A DNA stretch of 33,553 nucleotides, taken from NCBI GenBank assembly GCA_001657315.1, contig LYSV01000153.1:9835-43387 (forward strand), written 5' to 3'. A program made the translations under genes and the position numbers. The DNA is from Flammeovirgaceae bacterium BBD 1991-12 (GTDB taxonomy: Bacteria; Bacteroidota; Bacteroidia; Cytophagales; Cyclobacteriaceae). Below are positions 24,327 to 33,040 of the stretch, piece by piece. The stretch's first letter is position 1. Every line of letters begins with the position of its first letter. The notes below the pieces were generated by a model. That model made no database searches. It saw nothing but the letters and a program-made list of their open reading frames with translations, and was not told the DNA's origin.

Positions 24327-25523
24327 ATGGTATTAAGATCTGACATTGAAAAAGCAGTTTTGGCCCAAAAACAGTTTTTGGCAAAAAGGGAAGCCGGAAT
24401 AGACCGCGATCAACTTAACTCTCTGACTTTAAGTGAGGTAATATTGATTATTTCAGGCATCCGGCGTTGCGGAAAAAGTACCTTGATGCAACAGTTAATG
24501 ACGCTCAGTAGTGGCAGTAGTGCTTTTTTCAATTTTGAAGATCCAAGGATATTTGGCTTTGAACCAGGTGATTTAAATAAACTGGCAGAAGTGCTCGGAG
24601 AGGTGGACTCATATTTTTTCGATGAAATACAAAACGTAGAACGATGGGAGGTTTTTATCAGGAATTTGCATGATCATAAGAAACAAATCTGCATTACGGG
24701 ATCAAATGCATCTCTTCTTAGCAGGGAATTGGGCACACGCCTTACTGGCAGATACATCCAACTGGAACTATTCCCGTTTTCCTTTGGCGAATATTTGAGA
24801 TACAAAAAGGAAGAACGCCAGCCAAAGTCCTTCAGGGATTACCTACAACATGGTGGGTTCCCTGAGTATTTAAAAAATTTCAACAAGGAGATATTGCAAC
24901 AATTATTTCAAGACATTATTTACAGGGATGTACTGGTTCGCCATAATATCAGAAATGCCAGAACCCTGATCGATATGACCCTGTTTTTAATCTCAAATGT
25001 AGGTAAGGAGTATTCACTCAATAAGCTAAGAAATAGCTTTGATATAGGCAGTACGAATTCCGTAGCTGGTTATATCAGTTGGCTTGAGGATACCTATTTA
25101 CTTTTTTCTTTGCCAAGATTTAGTTGGTTTGCCAGACGCATGGCCATTAATCCTAAAAAGATATACACCATTGACACCGGCTTTGCAAATGCCAACTCTC
25201 TGAGTTTCACAAATGACCTTGGACGACTTTTTGAAAACGCCGTATTTATCGCCCTGAGAAAAAAGCACAGGGAGCTTTATTATTTTAAGGAAAAAAATGA
25301 ATGCGACTTTGTAGTGAAAAAATTAGACAAGATCACAAATGTCATCCAGGTGTGTTCTGAAGTCCATGCGGACAATCTGGACCGAGAAATAGCAGGTTTG
25401 GAGGAAGCACTCCACTTTTTTGATCTCGAAGAGGGGATCATCCTAACCATAGAACAGCAGGACACTTTTGAAAGATCAGGAAAAAAAATAAAGATAGTTC
25501 CTGCATGGCAATGGTTTGATTAG
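24327..25523 (+). CDS. AAA-family ATPase with DUF4143 C-terminal domain
   Basis: 398 residues. The AAA_14 part has the P-loop ISGIRRCGKST (residues 42-52), Walker B SYFFDEIQNV (D99, E100) and a sensor region ITGSNASLLSRELGTRLTGRY. The DUF4143 part (~residue 200 on) ends with a nuclease-like pattern: LFENAVFIALRK, then NECDFVVKK, then VIQVCSE, resembling the E...(D)xV...QV core of PD-(D/E)XK folds, although whether it cuts DNA is unknown. These genes are frequent, variable and often acquired in Bacteroidota; their role is not established (toxin-like or genome-defence roles have been proposed). AT-rich composition and its own palindromic promoter, between transketolase and gnd, suggest insertion into a metabolic cluster. 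Confidence 0.9.
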   Translation: MVLRSDIEKAVLAQKQFLAKREAGIDRDQLNSLTLSEVILIISGIRRCGKSTLMQQLMTLSSGSSAFFNFEDPRIFGFEPGDLNKLAEVLGEVDSYFFDEIQNVERWEVFIRNLHDHKKQICITGSNASLLSRELGTRLTGRYIQLELFPFSFGEYLRYKKEERQPKSFRDYLQHGGFPEYLKNFNKEILQQLFQDIIYRDVLVRHNIRNARTLIDMTLFLISNVGKEYSLNKLRNSFDIGSTNSVAGYISWLEDTYLLFSLPRFSWFARRMAINPKKIYTIDTGFANANSLSFTNDLGRLFENAVFIALRKKHRELYYFKEKNECDFVVKKLDKITNVIQVCSEVHADNLDREIAGLEEALHFFDLEEGIILTIEQQDTFERSGKKIKIVPAWQWFD

Positions 25524-25601
25524 TCTCTTAAAAATATCACACAGAGGCTACAATCACTTAATTCGCTGATATGTCCAGATTTTTGAGTCTGGTACTTTTA
25601 T

Positions 25602-27014
25602 TCATTTGTTCCACTCCGTATGGAATATCCCTTCCTCATCTATACGTTCATATGTATGAGCGCCAAAATGATCCCGCTGGGCCTGAATAAGGTTTAAAGG
25701 CAACCTTCCTGAGGTAAACGCATGGAAATAATTCAGCGCACTTGAGAGCCCGGCGAGAGGCACGCCACTTTTTACCCCAAGAGCAATCACCTCTCTGGCC
25801 GACCCTATGGTCTCCCCGACCTTTTTGGCCAAAGGTGGTGAAAGCAAAATATTTCTCAGGTCCGGCTTCTCTTCAAAGGCCTTTGAAATATCATCCAGCA
25901 GTGCAGCACGAATAATACATCCGGCACGCCAGATGCGGGCCACCGCTGCCAGATCCAACTCGTAGTCATAGCTGTCAGATGCCTCGATCAACTGATGCAA
26001 TCCCTGGGCGTAGGTGACAATGAAACTGAAATAAAGCGCTTCTTCAGCCAGGGTCAGCAGGTTTGCCTGGTCTGTGGCCACAGGCTTCGGACGATCATAC
26101 ATTTCATCTGCCTGCACACGCATCTCCTTCAATGCAGAGATCTCCCGCATGCTAACTGCTACATCTATGGTAGGTATCGGTATCCCCAGGTCCATGGCAT
26201 TCTGAGAGGTCCATTTTCCTGTTCCCTTTTGTTTGGCCTTATCCAGTATCTTATCCACCAGCCGGCCTTCCCCACGGTCATCTGACTGCCGAAGTATTCC
26301 AGCAGTGATCTCTATTAAAAAGGACTGCATGCGCCCATTGTTCCATTGTCCAAAAGCTTCACTGAGATCGTCGTTATTAAGGCCACCTACTTTTTTCAGC
26401 AGATCGTAGACTTCAGAAATGAGTTGCATCAGGCCGTACTCAATGCCGTTATGTATCATTTTAACATAATTTCCGGCAGACCTAGGCCCAAGCCAGGTCA
26501 CACATGGTTCTCCCTTAAATTTGGCCGCTGCAGCCTCAAATACAGGTCTGATATATTCATAAGCCTCCCGGTTCCCTCCGGGCATAATGCTTGGTCCACG
26601 CCGCGCTCCTTCTGCTCCACCTGAAACACCAGCTCCGAAAAAGCTGACCCCTTTCTCCCTAAGCCATGCTTCCCTCAGATCAGTATCCGTGAAATAGGAA
26701 TTGCCACCATCTATTACGATATCACCCTTTTCCAGGTACGGCTGCAGGTTTTGAATGGCTCTGTCCACCAGCTTACCTGCAGGTATCAGCAGCATGATCT
26801 TTCTTGGGGCCGACAGCGAAGCTACGAAGGTTTCCACCTCAGTGGTGGCATTCACCTTTTCCGTATTTCCACCGGCAGCAATCAGCGAATCCACCTTTTT
26901 CTGGTCCACATCCAGACCGCAAACGGTGAAATTATGATCGGCTACATTTAAAATAAAATTATGTCCCATTACACCGAGACCTACCAAACCGAAATCATAC
27001 ATTTGTTTTGACAT
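25602..27014 (-). CDS. gnd: 6-phosphogluconate dehydrogenase (decarboxylating)
   Basis: 470 residues, the usual length. It oxidises 6-phosphogluconate to ribulose-5-phosphate and CO2 with NADP+, the last oxidative pentose phosphate step. Seen: Rossmann GLGVMGHNF (residues 12-20), DGGNSYFTDT, the signature GAGVSGGAEGARRGPSIMPGG, the catalytic region NYVKMIHNGIEYGLMQLISE with Lys and Glu, GTGKWTSQNAMDLGIP, and the C-terminal SALNYFHAFTSGRLPLNLIQAQRDHFGAHTYER, whose Arg and His close the active site of the partner subunit. Divergent from zwf across 126 bases, so the two steps around the lactonase are probably co-regulated. Confidence 0.96.
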   Translation of the reverse strand: MSKQMYDFGLVGLGVMGHNFILNVADHNFTVCGLDVDQKKVDSLIAAGGNTEKVNATTEVETFVASLSAPRKIMLLIPAGKLVDRAIQNLQPYLEKGDIVIDGGNSYFTDTDLREAWLREKGVSFFGAGVSGGAEGARRGPSIMPGGNREAYEYIRPVFEAAAAKFKGEPCVTWLGPRSAGNYVKMIHNGIEYGLMQLISEVYDLLKKVGGLNNDDLSEAFGQWNNGRMQSFLIEITAGILRQSDDRGEGRLVDKILDKAKQKGTGKWTSQNAMDLGIPIPTIDVAVSMREISALKEMRVQADEMYDRPKPVATDQANLLTLAEEALYFSFIVTYAQGLHQLIEASDSYDYELDLAAVARIWRAGCIIRAALLDDISKAFEEKPDLRNILLSPPLAKKVGETIGSAREVIALGVKSGVPLAGLSSALNYFHAFTSGRLPLNLIQAQRDHFGAHTYERIDEEGIFHTEWNK

Positions 27015-27140
27015 TTAATGAATACCTTTATCAGGAAGATGACGACTTTTAAAACCTTCTCATTGAAGGGCAGAGGTCGGTCATTCCCGGCGTTAAAAAT
27101 ACATGGACATTTTAACTTTTGGTCAAACTAACAGGCACAA

Positions 27141-28655
27141 ATGAAGAAAACTGATAACCAAATTCTGATCATCTTTGGAGCGTCAGGTGATCTGGCTGCC
27201 AGAAAGCTGCTGCCAGCACTCTTTCAGCTATTTAAAGGTGGCTTTTTACCGGAAAACTATGCTATACTCGGCACAAGCAGAAGTCAGCTTTCTGATGAGG
27301 AATTCAGGACGAGGGTACTCACCGAAAGCACTTACATAAAACATGACAATGAAGATGAACAACAGATCGCTGCCTTTGCCAAAAAGATATTTTATCAACC
27401 CATAGAAGGGTATGAAGCAGACTATTCCCTGCTGAGTGACCGGGTCCGCCAGATTAACGATACGTTCAAAACAGATCACAACTATGTATTTTACCTGTCC
27501 ACACCACCTGGCGTCTATAAGAATATAGCTGAAAAGCTTTACCATGCCGGGTTGAGTGACGAATCACAGGGCTGGAGCAGGCTGATCGTTGAAAAGCCGT
27601 TTGGCTACAGTCTGGAAACCGCCCAAACCCTGAATAAAGAGCTACAGCAGTATTTTAAGGAATCACAGATCTACCGTATTGATCATTATCTGGGAAAAGA
27701 GACCGTACAAAACCTGCTGGTCACAAGATTTTCAAACAGCATATTTGAGCCGCTGTGGAATCGTAATTATATCCGTCATATAGAGATCACCAACGCCGAA
27801 GACATAGGAGTGGAAAAGAGAGGTGGCTACTACGATCGGTCGGGAGCCCTGCGGGATATGTTCCAGAATCATCTGCTGCAGGTGGTATCACTGGTAGCCA
27901 TGGAGCCTCCCCTGAATGCCACTGCCGAAGAGATCAGAAATGAAAAGGTCAAGGCGTTGAAGTCCATTCGGATCATGAAGGATGAAGATATACTGCGCAG
28001 GAATACAATAAGAGGCCAGTACATGACGGCAGAGATCGATGGAAAAAAAGTAATGGGGTATCGGGAAGAGGAGGGCGTGGATCCGGACTCGCTGACTGAA
28101 ACATTTGCCGCAATCAAATTTTACATTGACAACTGGCGCTGGAAAGATGTCCCCTTCTATGTACGAACCGCCAAAAGAATGCCCACAAAAGTCACTGAGG
28201 TGGTAATACATTTTAAATCCACCCCTCACAGCCTCTTTATTGGCGCCAACAAGGATAACCGGCTGATCATCCGGATCCATCCTGATGAGGGTGTGCTGAT
28301 GAAATTTGGTGTGAAAGTACCCGGGCAGGGATTCATAGTGGAAGAAGCCAATCTTGATTTTTACTACTCAGAGTTGACCGGAAGCCGGGTAATGGAGGCC
28401 TATGAACGTTTATTGCTGGACGCCATGCAGGGGGATGCCACGTTATACGCCCGTGGTGACGAGGTAGAGGCTGCATGGACATTCGTTGACCCCATTCTGG
28501 AATTCTGGAAAAATGGCCATGACGTAAGAATGTACGGGTATGCTGCCGGGGTCTGGGGTCCGGAAAATTCCAATGACCTTATCGACGGGGATTATATCTG
28601 GAGAAACCCATGCGCCAATCTGGCGGATGATCCGGGCTATTGTGTCTTGTGTTAA
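27141..28655 (+). CDS. zwf: Glucose-6-phosphate 1-dehydrogenase
   Basis: 504 residues. It oxidises glucose-6-phosphate to 6-phosphoglucono-lactone, making NADPH. Seen: the coenzyme motif IFGASGDLAARKLLPAL (GASGDLA at 13-19), EKPFG (151-155), the active-site signature RIDHYLGKE (179-187) with its His and Lys, and the conserved FANSIFEPLWNR-like stretch here read as FSNSIFEPLWNRNYI. Intact and of full length. Six bases separate it from the lactonase gene, so they form an operon (zwf-pgl), and gnd is divergent. A TAACTTTTG stretch at 27113-27121 is a near -7 box just before the ATG. Confidence 0.96.
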   Translation: MKKTDNQILIIFGASGDLAARKLLPALFQLFKGGFLPENYAILGTSRSQLSDEEFRTRVLTESTYIKHDNEDEQQIAAFAKKIFYQPIEGYEADYSLLSDRVRQINDTFKTDHNYVFYLSTPPGVYKNIAEKLYHAGLSDESQGWSRLIVEKPFGYSLETAQTLNKELQQYFKESQIYRIDHYLGKETVQNLLVTRFSNSIFEPLWNRNYIRHIEITNAEDIGVEKRGGYYDRSGALRDMFQNHLLQVVSLVAMEPPLNATAEEIRNEKVKALKSIRIMKDEDILRRNTIRGQYMTAEIDGKKVMGYREEEGVDPDSLTETFAAIKFYIDNWRWKDVPFYVRTAKRMPTKVTEVVIHFKSTPHSLFIGANKDNRLIIRIHPDEGVLMKFGVKVPGQGFIVEEANLDFYYSELTGSRVMEAYERLLLDAMQGDATLYARGDEVEAAWTFVDPILEFWKNGHDVRMYGYAAGVWGPENSNDLIDGDYIWRNPCANLADDPGYCVLC

Positions 28656-28661
28656 GTAATT

Positions 28662-29369
28662 ATGGAAGTAAAGGTTTTTAAGGACAAACAGGAGGTGGCA
28701 GAGAAATTCTCCGAATACCTTGCCCAATTGATTTCCTCCAGGGATGTCATATACGTCGCTTTGTCAGGTGGCAGTACACCAAAGGTCGTTTTTGATCACC
28801 TCGCTGAACATTTTCAGGATCTTGATTGGTCCAGGGTCCATTTTTTCTGGGGAGATGAACGTTGTGTACCCCCGGAAGATCAGGAAAGCAACTACAAAAT
28901 GACCGTTGATCATCTACTGTCCAGAATCAACATGCCGGTAGAGAATATTCATAGAATAAAAGGTGAAAATGAGCCTGTTGCTGAAGCTGCATCCTACAGC
29001 GAACAACTCGTCAGGTTCCTACCCTCGCAAAACGGCATTCCTCAATTCGATCTTGTCATTCTGGGCATGGGCAGCGATGGTCATACAGCTTCAATTTTTC
29101 CAGATCAGCTCCACCTATGGACCTCCGGAAAGCTCTGTGAAGTAGCTGAACATCCGGATACCGGTCAAAAGCGGTTGACAATAACCGGTAAGGTGATCAA
29201 CAATGCCATGGAAGTAGCCTTTCTTGTCACCGGAGCAGATAAGCGGGAAAAGGTAAACGAGGTCTTAAGGTATGACAGGAACAGCCAGCAGTATCCTGCC
29301 GCCCTGGTCTCACCACAGTCCAAAAAGTTATTATGGTTTACTGATGAGACTGCTGCGGGATCAAGGTAG
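28662..29369 (+). CDS. pgl: 6-phosphogluconolactonase (DevB type)
   Basis: 235 residues, the DevB/SOL length. It hydrolyses the lactone made by Zwf to 6-phosphogluconate. Seen: the NagB-like opening YVALSGGSTPKVVFDHLAE, the conserved FFWGDERCVPPEDQESNYKM, the active-site segment DLVILGMGSDGHTASIFP with the catalytic His, and RLTITGKVINNAMEVAFLVTGADK. All intact. Encoded 6 bases after zwf, so zwf, pgl and the divergent gnd cover the whole oxidative pentose phosphate branch. Confidence 0.95.
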   Translation: MEVKVFKDKQEVAEKFSEYLAQLISSRDVIYVALSGGSTPKVVFDHLAEHFQDLDWSRVHFFWGDERCVPPEDQESNYKMTVDHLLSRINMPVENIHRIKGENEPVAEAASYSEQLVRFLPSQNGIPQFDLVILGMGSDGHTASIFPDQLHLWTSGKLCEVAEHPDTGQKRLTITGKVINNAMEVAFLVTGADKREKVNEVLRYDRNSQQYPAALVSPQSKKLLWFTDETAAGSR

Positions 29370-29725
29370 ATCCGATATAGACCGGTTTTTTAATTCTCCT
29401 TTTATTTGACAGGAACATGAATGAGGCCGTTGCCCATACAGATAACACTGCTGATCAGCATAAACATATTGCACACCTATATGGCTATAAATCTGTGGGT
29501 TAGCCCATCGATCTTCCGGTATCAAAGCGAAGTCTTGCTCAAAAGTGATCAAATGAGCACCTCCTTTAACCTGCAATAATGGTATTTTCACCCGCCGCAC
29601 AGAGAGATATTTTTCCATATTTTCTAAAAAAATAACCGGAAATAATAATATGACACACTCCTTGACGCGTATTTGAGGCCGCTCTAGCTTTGTTCTAAAA
29701 ATCTCTTTCACGTCAAGTCAGTTTT
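29370..29725. other. Intergenic region before the SusC gene, with one doubtful small open frame
   Basis: 356 bases. The plus strand holds the SusC promoter at 29662-29692. On the minus strand an open frame from an ATG at 29618 to 29361 would code for 85 residues (starting MEKYLSVRRVKIPLLQVKGG); it overlaps the pgl 3' end by nine bases and shows no recognised domain, signal or upstream promoter. It may be chance; a small antisense protein cannot be excluded. Confidence 0.3.
29662..29692 (+). promoter_or_regulatory. Promoter of the SusC/SusD operon
   Basis: TTGAC (29662-29666) with 20 bases between TTG and TAGCTTTG (29685-29692), an exact match to the Bacteroidota -7 consensus TAnnTTTG. The ATG follows 33 bases later. 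This is the best promoter match in the window. Confidence 0.7.
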
Positions 29726-32700
29726 ATGAACAAAGCTTTACAAAATCATGCAGGGATAACTCTTCTCATTTTCATGCTTTTTCTTCTGAGAGGGCAGGTC
29801 TCTGCACAACAGATCACGGTAAATGGCACCATCGTCTCATCAGAGGACGGGACGGCCCTGCCGGGGGTGAATGTGCTGGTTAAGGGAACCACAACCGGTA
29901 CAGTAACGGACGTTAATGGAAACTACACCATTGGCGTAGCGGATGGGGAGGACATTCTGGTGTTCTCCTTCATTGGGTATATTACCATGGAAGAAAAGAT
30001 CGGGGGCAGGTCTGAAGTGAACATTTCTCTGCTATCGGATGTACAGCAGCTCAGTGAAGTGGTTGTAACTGCGGTGGGCATAGAGCGTGATCAGAAGGCT
30101 CTGGGGTATGCTGTAACGCAGATAGAGGGTGAAGCGCTATCACAAAAATCGGAGCCCGATATTGCACGTGCACTTAACGGTAAGGTAGCCGGCGTGGTAG
30201 TACAGGGGGCAGGTGGTGTTACGGGGGGTAACACGAATATCACTATACGTGGTAATTCCTCCCTAACGGGAAATAATCAACCCCTTTACGTTGTAGACGG
30301 TGTTCCTTTTGACAATTCCACCCTGGGGTTCAATGCTGCTGAGGGCAACACGGTCACCAACAGGGCATTCGATATCGATCCGAACAATGTGGCTTCGATC
30401 ACCGTGTTAAAGGGTGCTGCAGCCGCGGCGCTGTATGGCTCCAGAGCGCAGAACGGTGTAATTATAATCACCACAAAATCGGGCAGCGGAGCCTCTAAAA
30501 AAGGACTGGAGGTATCCTATACCGCCTCATTCGGACTAGAGGAAGTGGCTTCTCTTCCGGATTATCAGAATGAATATGGCCAGGGTGGTAATGGTAATAT
30601 TTATATAGAGCAGTATTTCGGATCGTTTGGCGCTCCTTACTCGGCCTATGACTCCGTACCGCACCCATATACCAATCCGGGGCTGGGACCATTGCTGAAC
30701 AGTCCTTCCTATCAGGCTGTAGCCACACGTGGTGATAATGTAAAGTACGAGCCCCACACTGATAAATATGAAGACTATTTCGAAACCGGCCGGCTCATGG
30801 AACATGCCGTATCCATACAGTCGGGGGGTGAAAGCGCTTCTTTGTCCGCAGGATTTTCATGGATGCAGAATCAGGGGATCATCCCCAACTCAGAAGTAGA
30901 CCGGATAAGCGCCAACTTTGGTGGCAACGCCCGGCTGGAAAATGGCCTGCTTATGAGTGGAAGTATCAACTACGTGAAAACACAGCAGAACAATCCGGCA
31001 CTGGGGGGCTCCAATTTTGGTGGCTTCAACAATTCAGCAGCTCAACTGGCCCTGTGGATGCCCACAAGCTTTGATCTTTTTGGCTATCCCTACCAACGGG
31101 AGGAAGACGGCGGGGTAATGTACTACCGTACGGTGAACAATCCCCTCTGGGTGGCCAATAATTCTGAGAACAATAGTGATGTGGATCGCTACTTTGGCAA
31201 TCTGAAATTATCATATGACCTGCGCGACTGGCTCACCATCAGCTATCAAATAGGCTTTAACGGTTACACGGACAGAAGATTTTATGTGCTTCAACCCAAT
31301 GGTTTTGGCAGTGCCATAGCACAATCCGGAATAATGCGCAACGGCACATATTACCGCTCCGAGATCGACGGGAACCTGTTGGTAAGTACAGATAATGATC
31401 TTGGCAATTCGCTGCACCTGAGAACGGTCACCGGATGGAACATAAACCAAAGAACTACCGACTTTAACCTTGTAGAAGGTACAGGCATCATAGAACGCGG
31501 TGTTAACACGCTGAACAATACCTCTGCACAGTTCGTGGTCGATGACCAGTTTCTGCGGAGAAGATTTATAGGAGTTTTTGGTGATATCTCCCTTTCGTGG
31601 AAGGAATGGGCTTTTCTCAATCTGACAGCCCGAAATGACTGGTCTTCTACCTTGCCGGAAAACAACAGAAGTTACTTTTACCCCGGAGTGAGTACCTCAG
31701 TAGTTCTGACAGAAGCACTGGATATAGGCAATAAGCTATTGAACTTCGTAAAAATAAGAGCCGGAGTGGCCCAGGTAGGGAACGATGCTGATCCTTATCT
31801 TACCAGTAATAACTTCCTTATCAATGAACCGGTCAATGGAGACAATGACGCTACCCAGTTTCCCTTTACCAACGACCTTGGCTCCGTAAACGGCTCCACG
31901 GTGAATGACAACAGGGGGAATCCTGTTCTTAAGCCTGAGCTGACTACAGAGTGGGAGTTGGGCACTGAAGTACTACTGCTTAATAAAAAAGTAGGACTTG
32001 ACATGACATTCTACAACCGGATCACTGAAAACGGCATTACGCAAATCAACGTTCCCCCTTCTTCCGGCTCGGCCACCCAGGTGATCAATATCGGTGAGGT
32101 AAGGAACCGGGGCATAGAGATCGGACTGGATGTCACTCCAGTGCAGGTAGGTAGCTTCGGGTGGAATATCTATACCGCCTATACTCGTAACCGGAACGAG
32201 GTGCTCGAGCTGGGAGAGGGCATAGAGCAGATCGTACTTACGCAGCGGGCCGGCGGCAGTGAGATCGTGCAGATCGTACACCGTGCCGGCGCACCGTTTG
32301 GCGTGCTGGTGGGAAGAAAGGCCATTCGGGACGCAGACGGAGACCTTTTGATCGACGGACTTCCCGGACAGACCTTTGGAAAGTACCTCGATAACCCCAA
32401 CCCACAGATCATAGGCGATCCTAACCCGGACTTTACTGTAGGGTTTACCAATACCTTTACCTACAAGGGATTGCAGCTAAGTGTTTTGATAGATTGGGTA
32501 CAGGGAGGTGATCTGTATTCCAAATCCAATCGGGAAATTGTAGGAAGAGGCCTTACCAACGATGTGGGCGATCGTGAGGTGTCCCGTGTCATGCCCGGTT
32601 ACATTGCAGCCCGCAATGCAGATGGAAGCCTTATGCAGGATGAAAACGGCAACTATATGGCTGCCACCGACGCCGAAGGCAACAAGATCAGGAACACGAT

Positions 32701-33028
32701 CAACATTACGAACTTTAACTGGTGGTACAATCGCGGAGGTTTCGGTTGGAATGCTGCCGAGGAATTCCATACTTTCGATGCTACCGTGATAAGAATACGG
32801 GAAGTAGCGCTTAACTACACCTTTCCAAAAACACTGCTGGAAAAGACACCTTTCGGATCTGCTACAATAGGAGTTTCCGGAAGGAACCTTTGGTTTAATG
32901 CTCCCAACTTTCATGATGGGTTGAACCTTGATCCTGAAACAAGTTCTTTTCCCGGTTTAAGAGGTATCGACTTCATCGGGGTGCCCTCTACGCGCAGATA
33001 CAGTGTCAGCTTAAATGTTACATTCTAA
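29726..33028 (+). CDS. SusC/RagA-type TonB-linked outer-membrane transporter
   Basis: 1100 residues. A signal peptide (cut near VSA-QQ, residue 27) leads to a CarboxypepD_reg domain (~30-115; VNGTIVSSEDGTALPGVNVLVKG, then SFIGYITMEE) and the SusC marker LSEVVVTAVGIERDQKALGYAV. The plug follows (~120-235; ALNGKVAGVVVQGAGG, NITIRGNSSLTGNNQPLYVVDGVPF, ASITVLKGAAAAALYGSRAQNGVIIITTK), then a ~22-strand barrel ending YSVSLNVTF with the terminal Phe that barrel assembly needs. It would take up a glycan, peptide or other bulky ligand with the SusD-like lipoprotein encoded 12 bases later, powered by TonB. The substrate cannot be told; no glycoside hydrolase is seen next to it in this window. Confidence 0.95.
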   Translation: MNKALQNHAGITLLIFMLFLLRGQVSAQQITVNGTIVSSEDGTALPGVNVLVKGTTTGTVTDVNGNYTIGVADGEDILVFSFIGYITMEEKIGGRSEVNISLLSDVQQLSEVVVTAVGIERDQKALGYAVTQIEGEALSQKSEPDIARALNGKVAGVVVQGAGGVTGGNTNITIRGNSSLTGNNQPLYVVDGVPFDNSTLGFNAAEGNTVTNRAFDIDPNNVASITVLKGAAAAALYGSRAQNGVIIITTKSGSGASKKGLEVSYTASFGLEEVASLPDYQNEYGQGGNGNIYIEQYFGSFGAPYSAYDSVPHPYTNPGLGPLLNSPSYQAVATRGDNVKYEPHTDKYEDYFETGRLMEHAVSIQSGGESASLSAGFSWMQNQGIIPNSEVDRISANFGGNARLENGLLMSGSINYVKTQQNNPALGGSNFGGFNNSAAQLALWMPTSFDLFGYPYQREEDGGVMYYRTVNNPLWVANNSENNSDVDRYFGNLKLSYDLRDWLTISYQIGFNGYTDRRFYVLQPNGFGSAIAQSGIMRNGTYYRSEIDGNLLVSTDNDLGNSLHLRTVTGWNINQRTTDFNLVEGTGIIERGVNTLNNTSAQFVVDDQFLRRRFIGVFGDISLSWKEWAFLNLTARNDWSSTLPENNRSYFYPGVSTSVVLTEALDIGNKLLNFVKIRAGVAQVGNDADPYLTSNNFLINEPVNGDNDATQFPFTNDLGSVNGSTVNDNRGNPVLKPELTTEWELGTEVLLLNKKVGLDMTFYNRITENGITQINVPPSSGSATQVINIGEVRNRGIEIGLDVTPVQVGSFGWNIYTAYTRNRNEVLELGEGIEQIVLTQRAGGSEIVQIVHRAGAPFGVLVGRKAIRDADGDLLIDGLPGQTFGKYLDNPNPQIIGDPNPDFTVGFTNTFTYKGLQLSVLIDWVQGGDLYSKSNREIVGRGLTNDVGDREVSRVMPGYIAARNADGSLMQDENGNYMAATDAEGNKIRNTINITNFNWWYNRGGFGWNAAEEFHTFDATVIRIREVALNYTFPKTLLEKTPFGSATIGVSGRNLWFNAPNFHDGLNLDPETSSFPGLRGIDFIGVPSTRRYSVSLNVTF

Positions 33029-33040
33029 CCAAGGGAAGAT

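Noticed and set aside
25577-25594. Terminator between the ATPase gene and gnd (CCAGA...TCTGG)
   Set aside because: The stem has only five pairs and no following T-tract; too weak to call.
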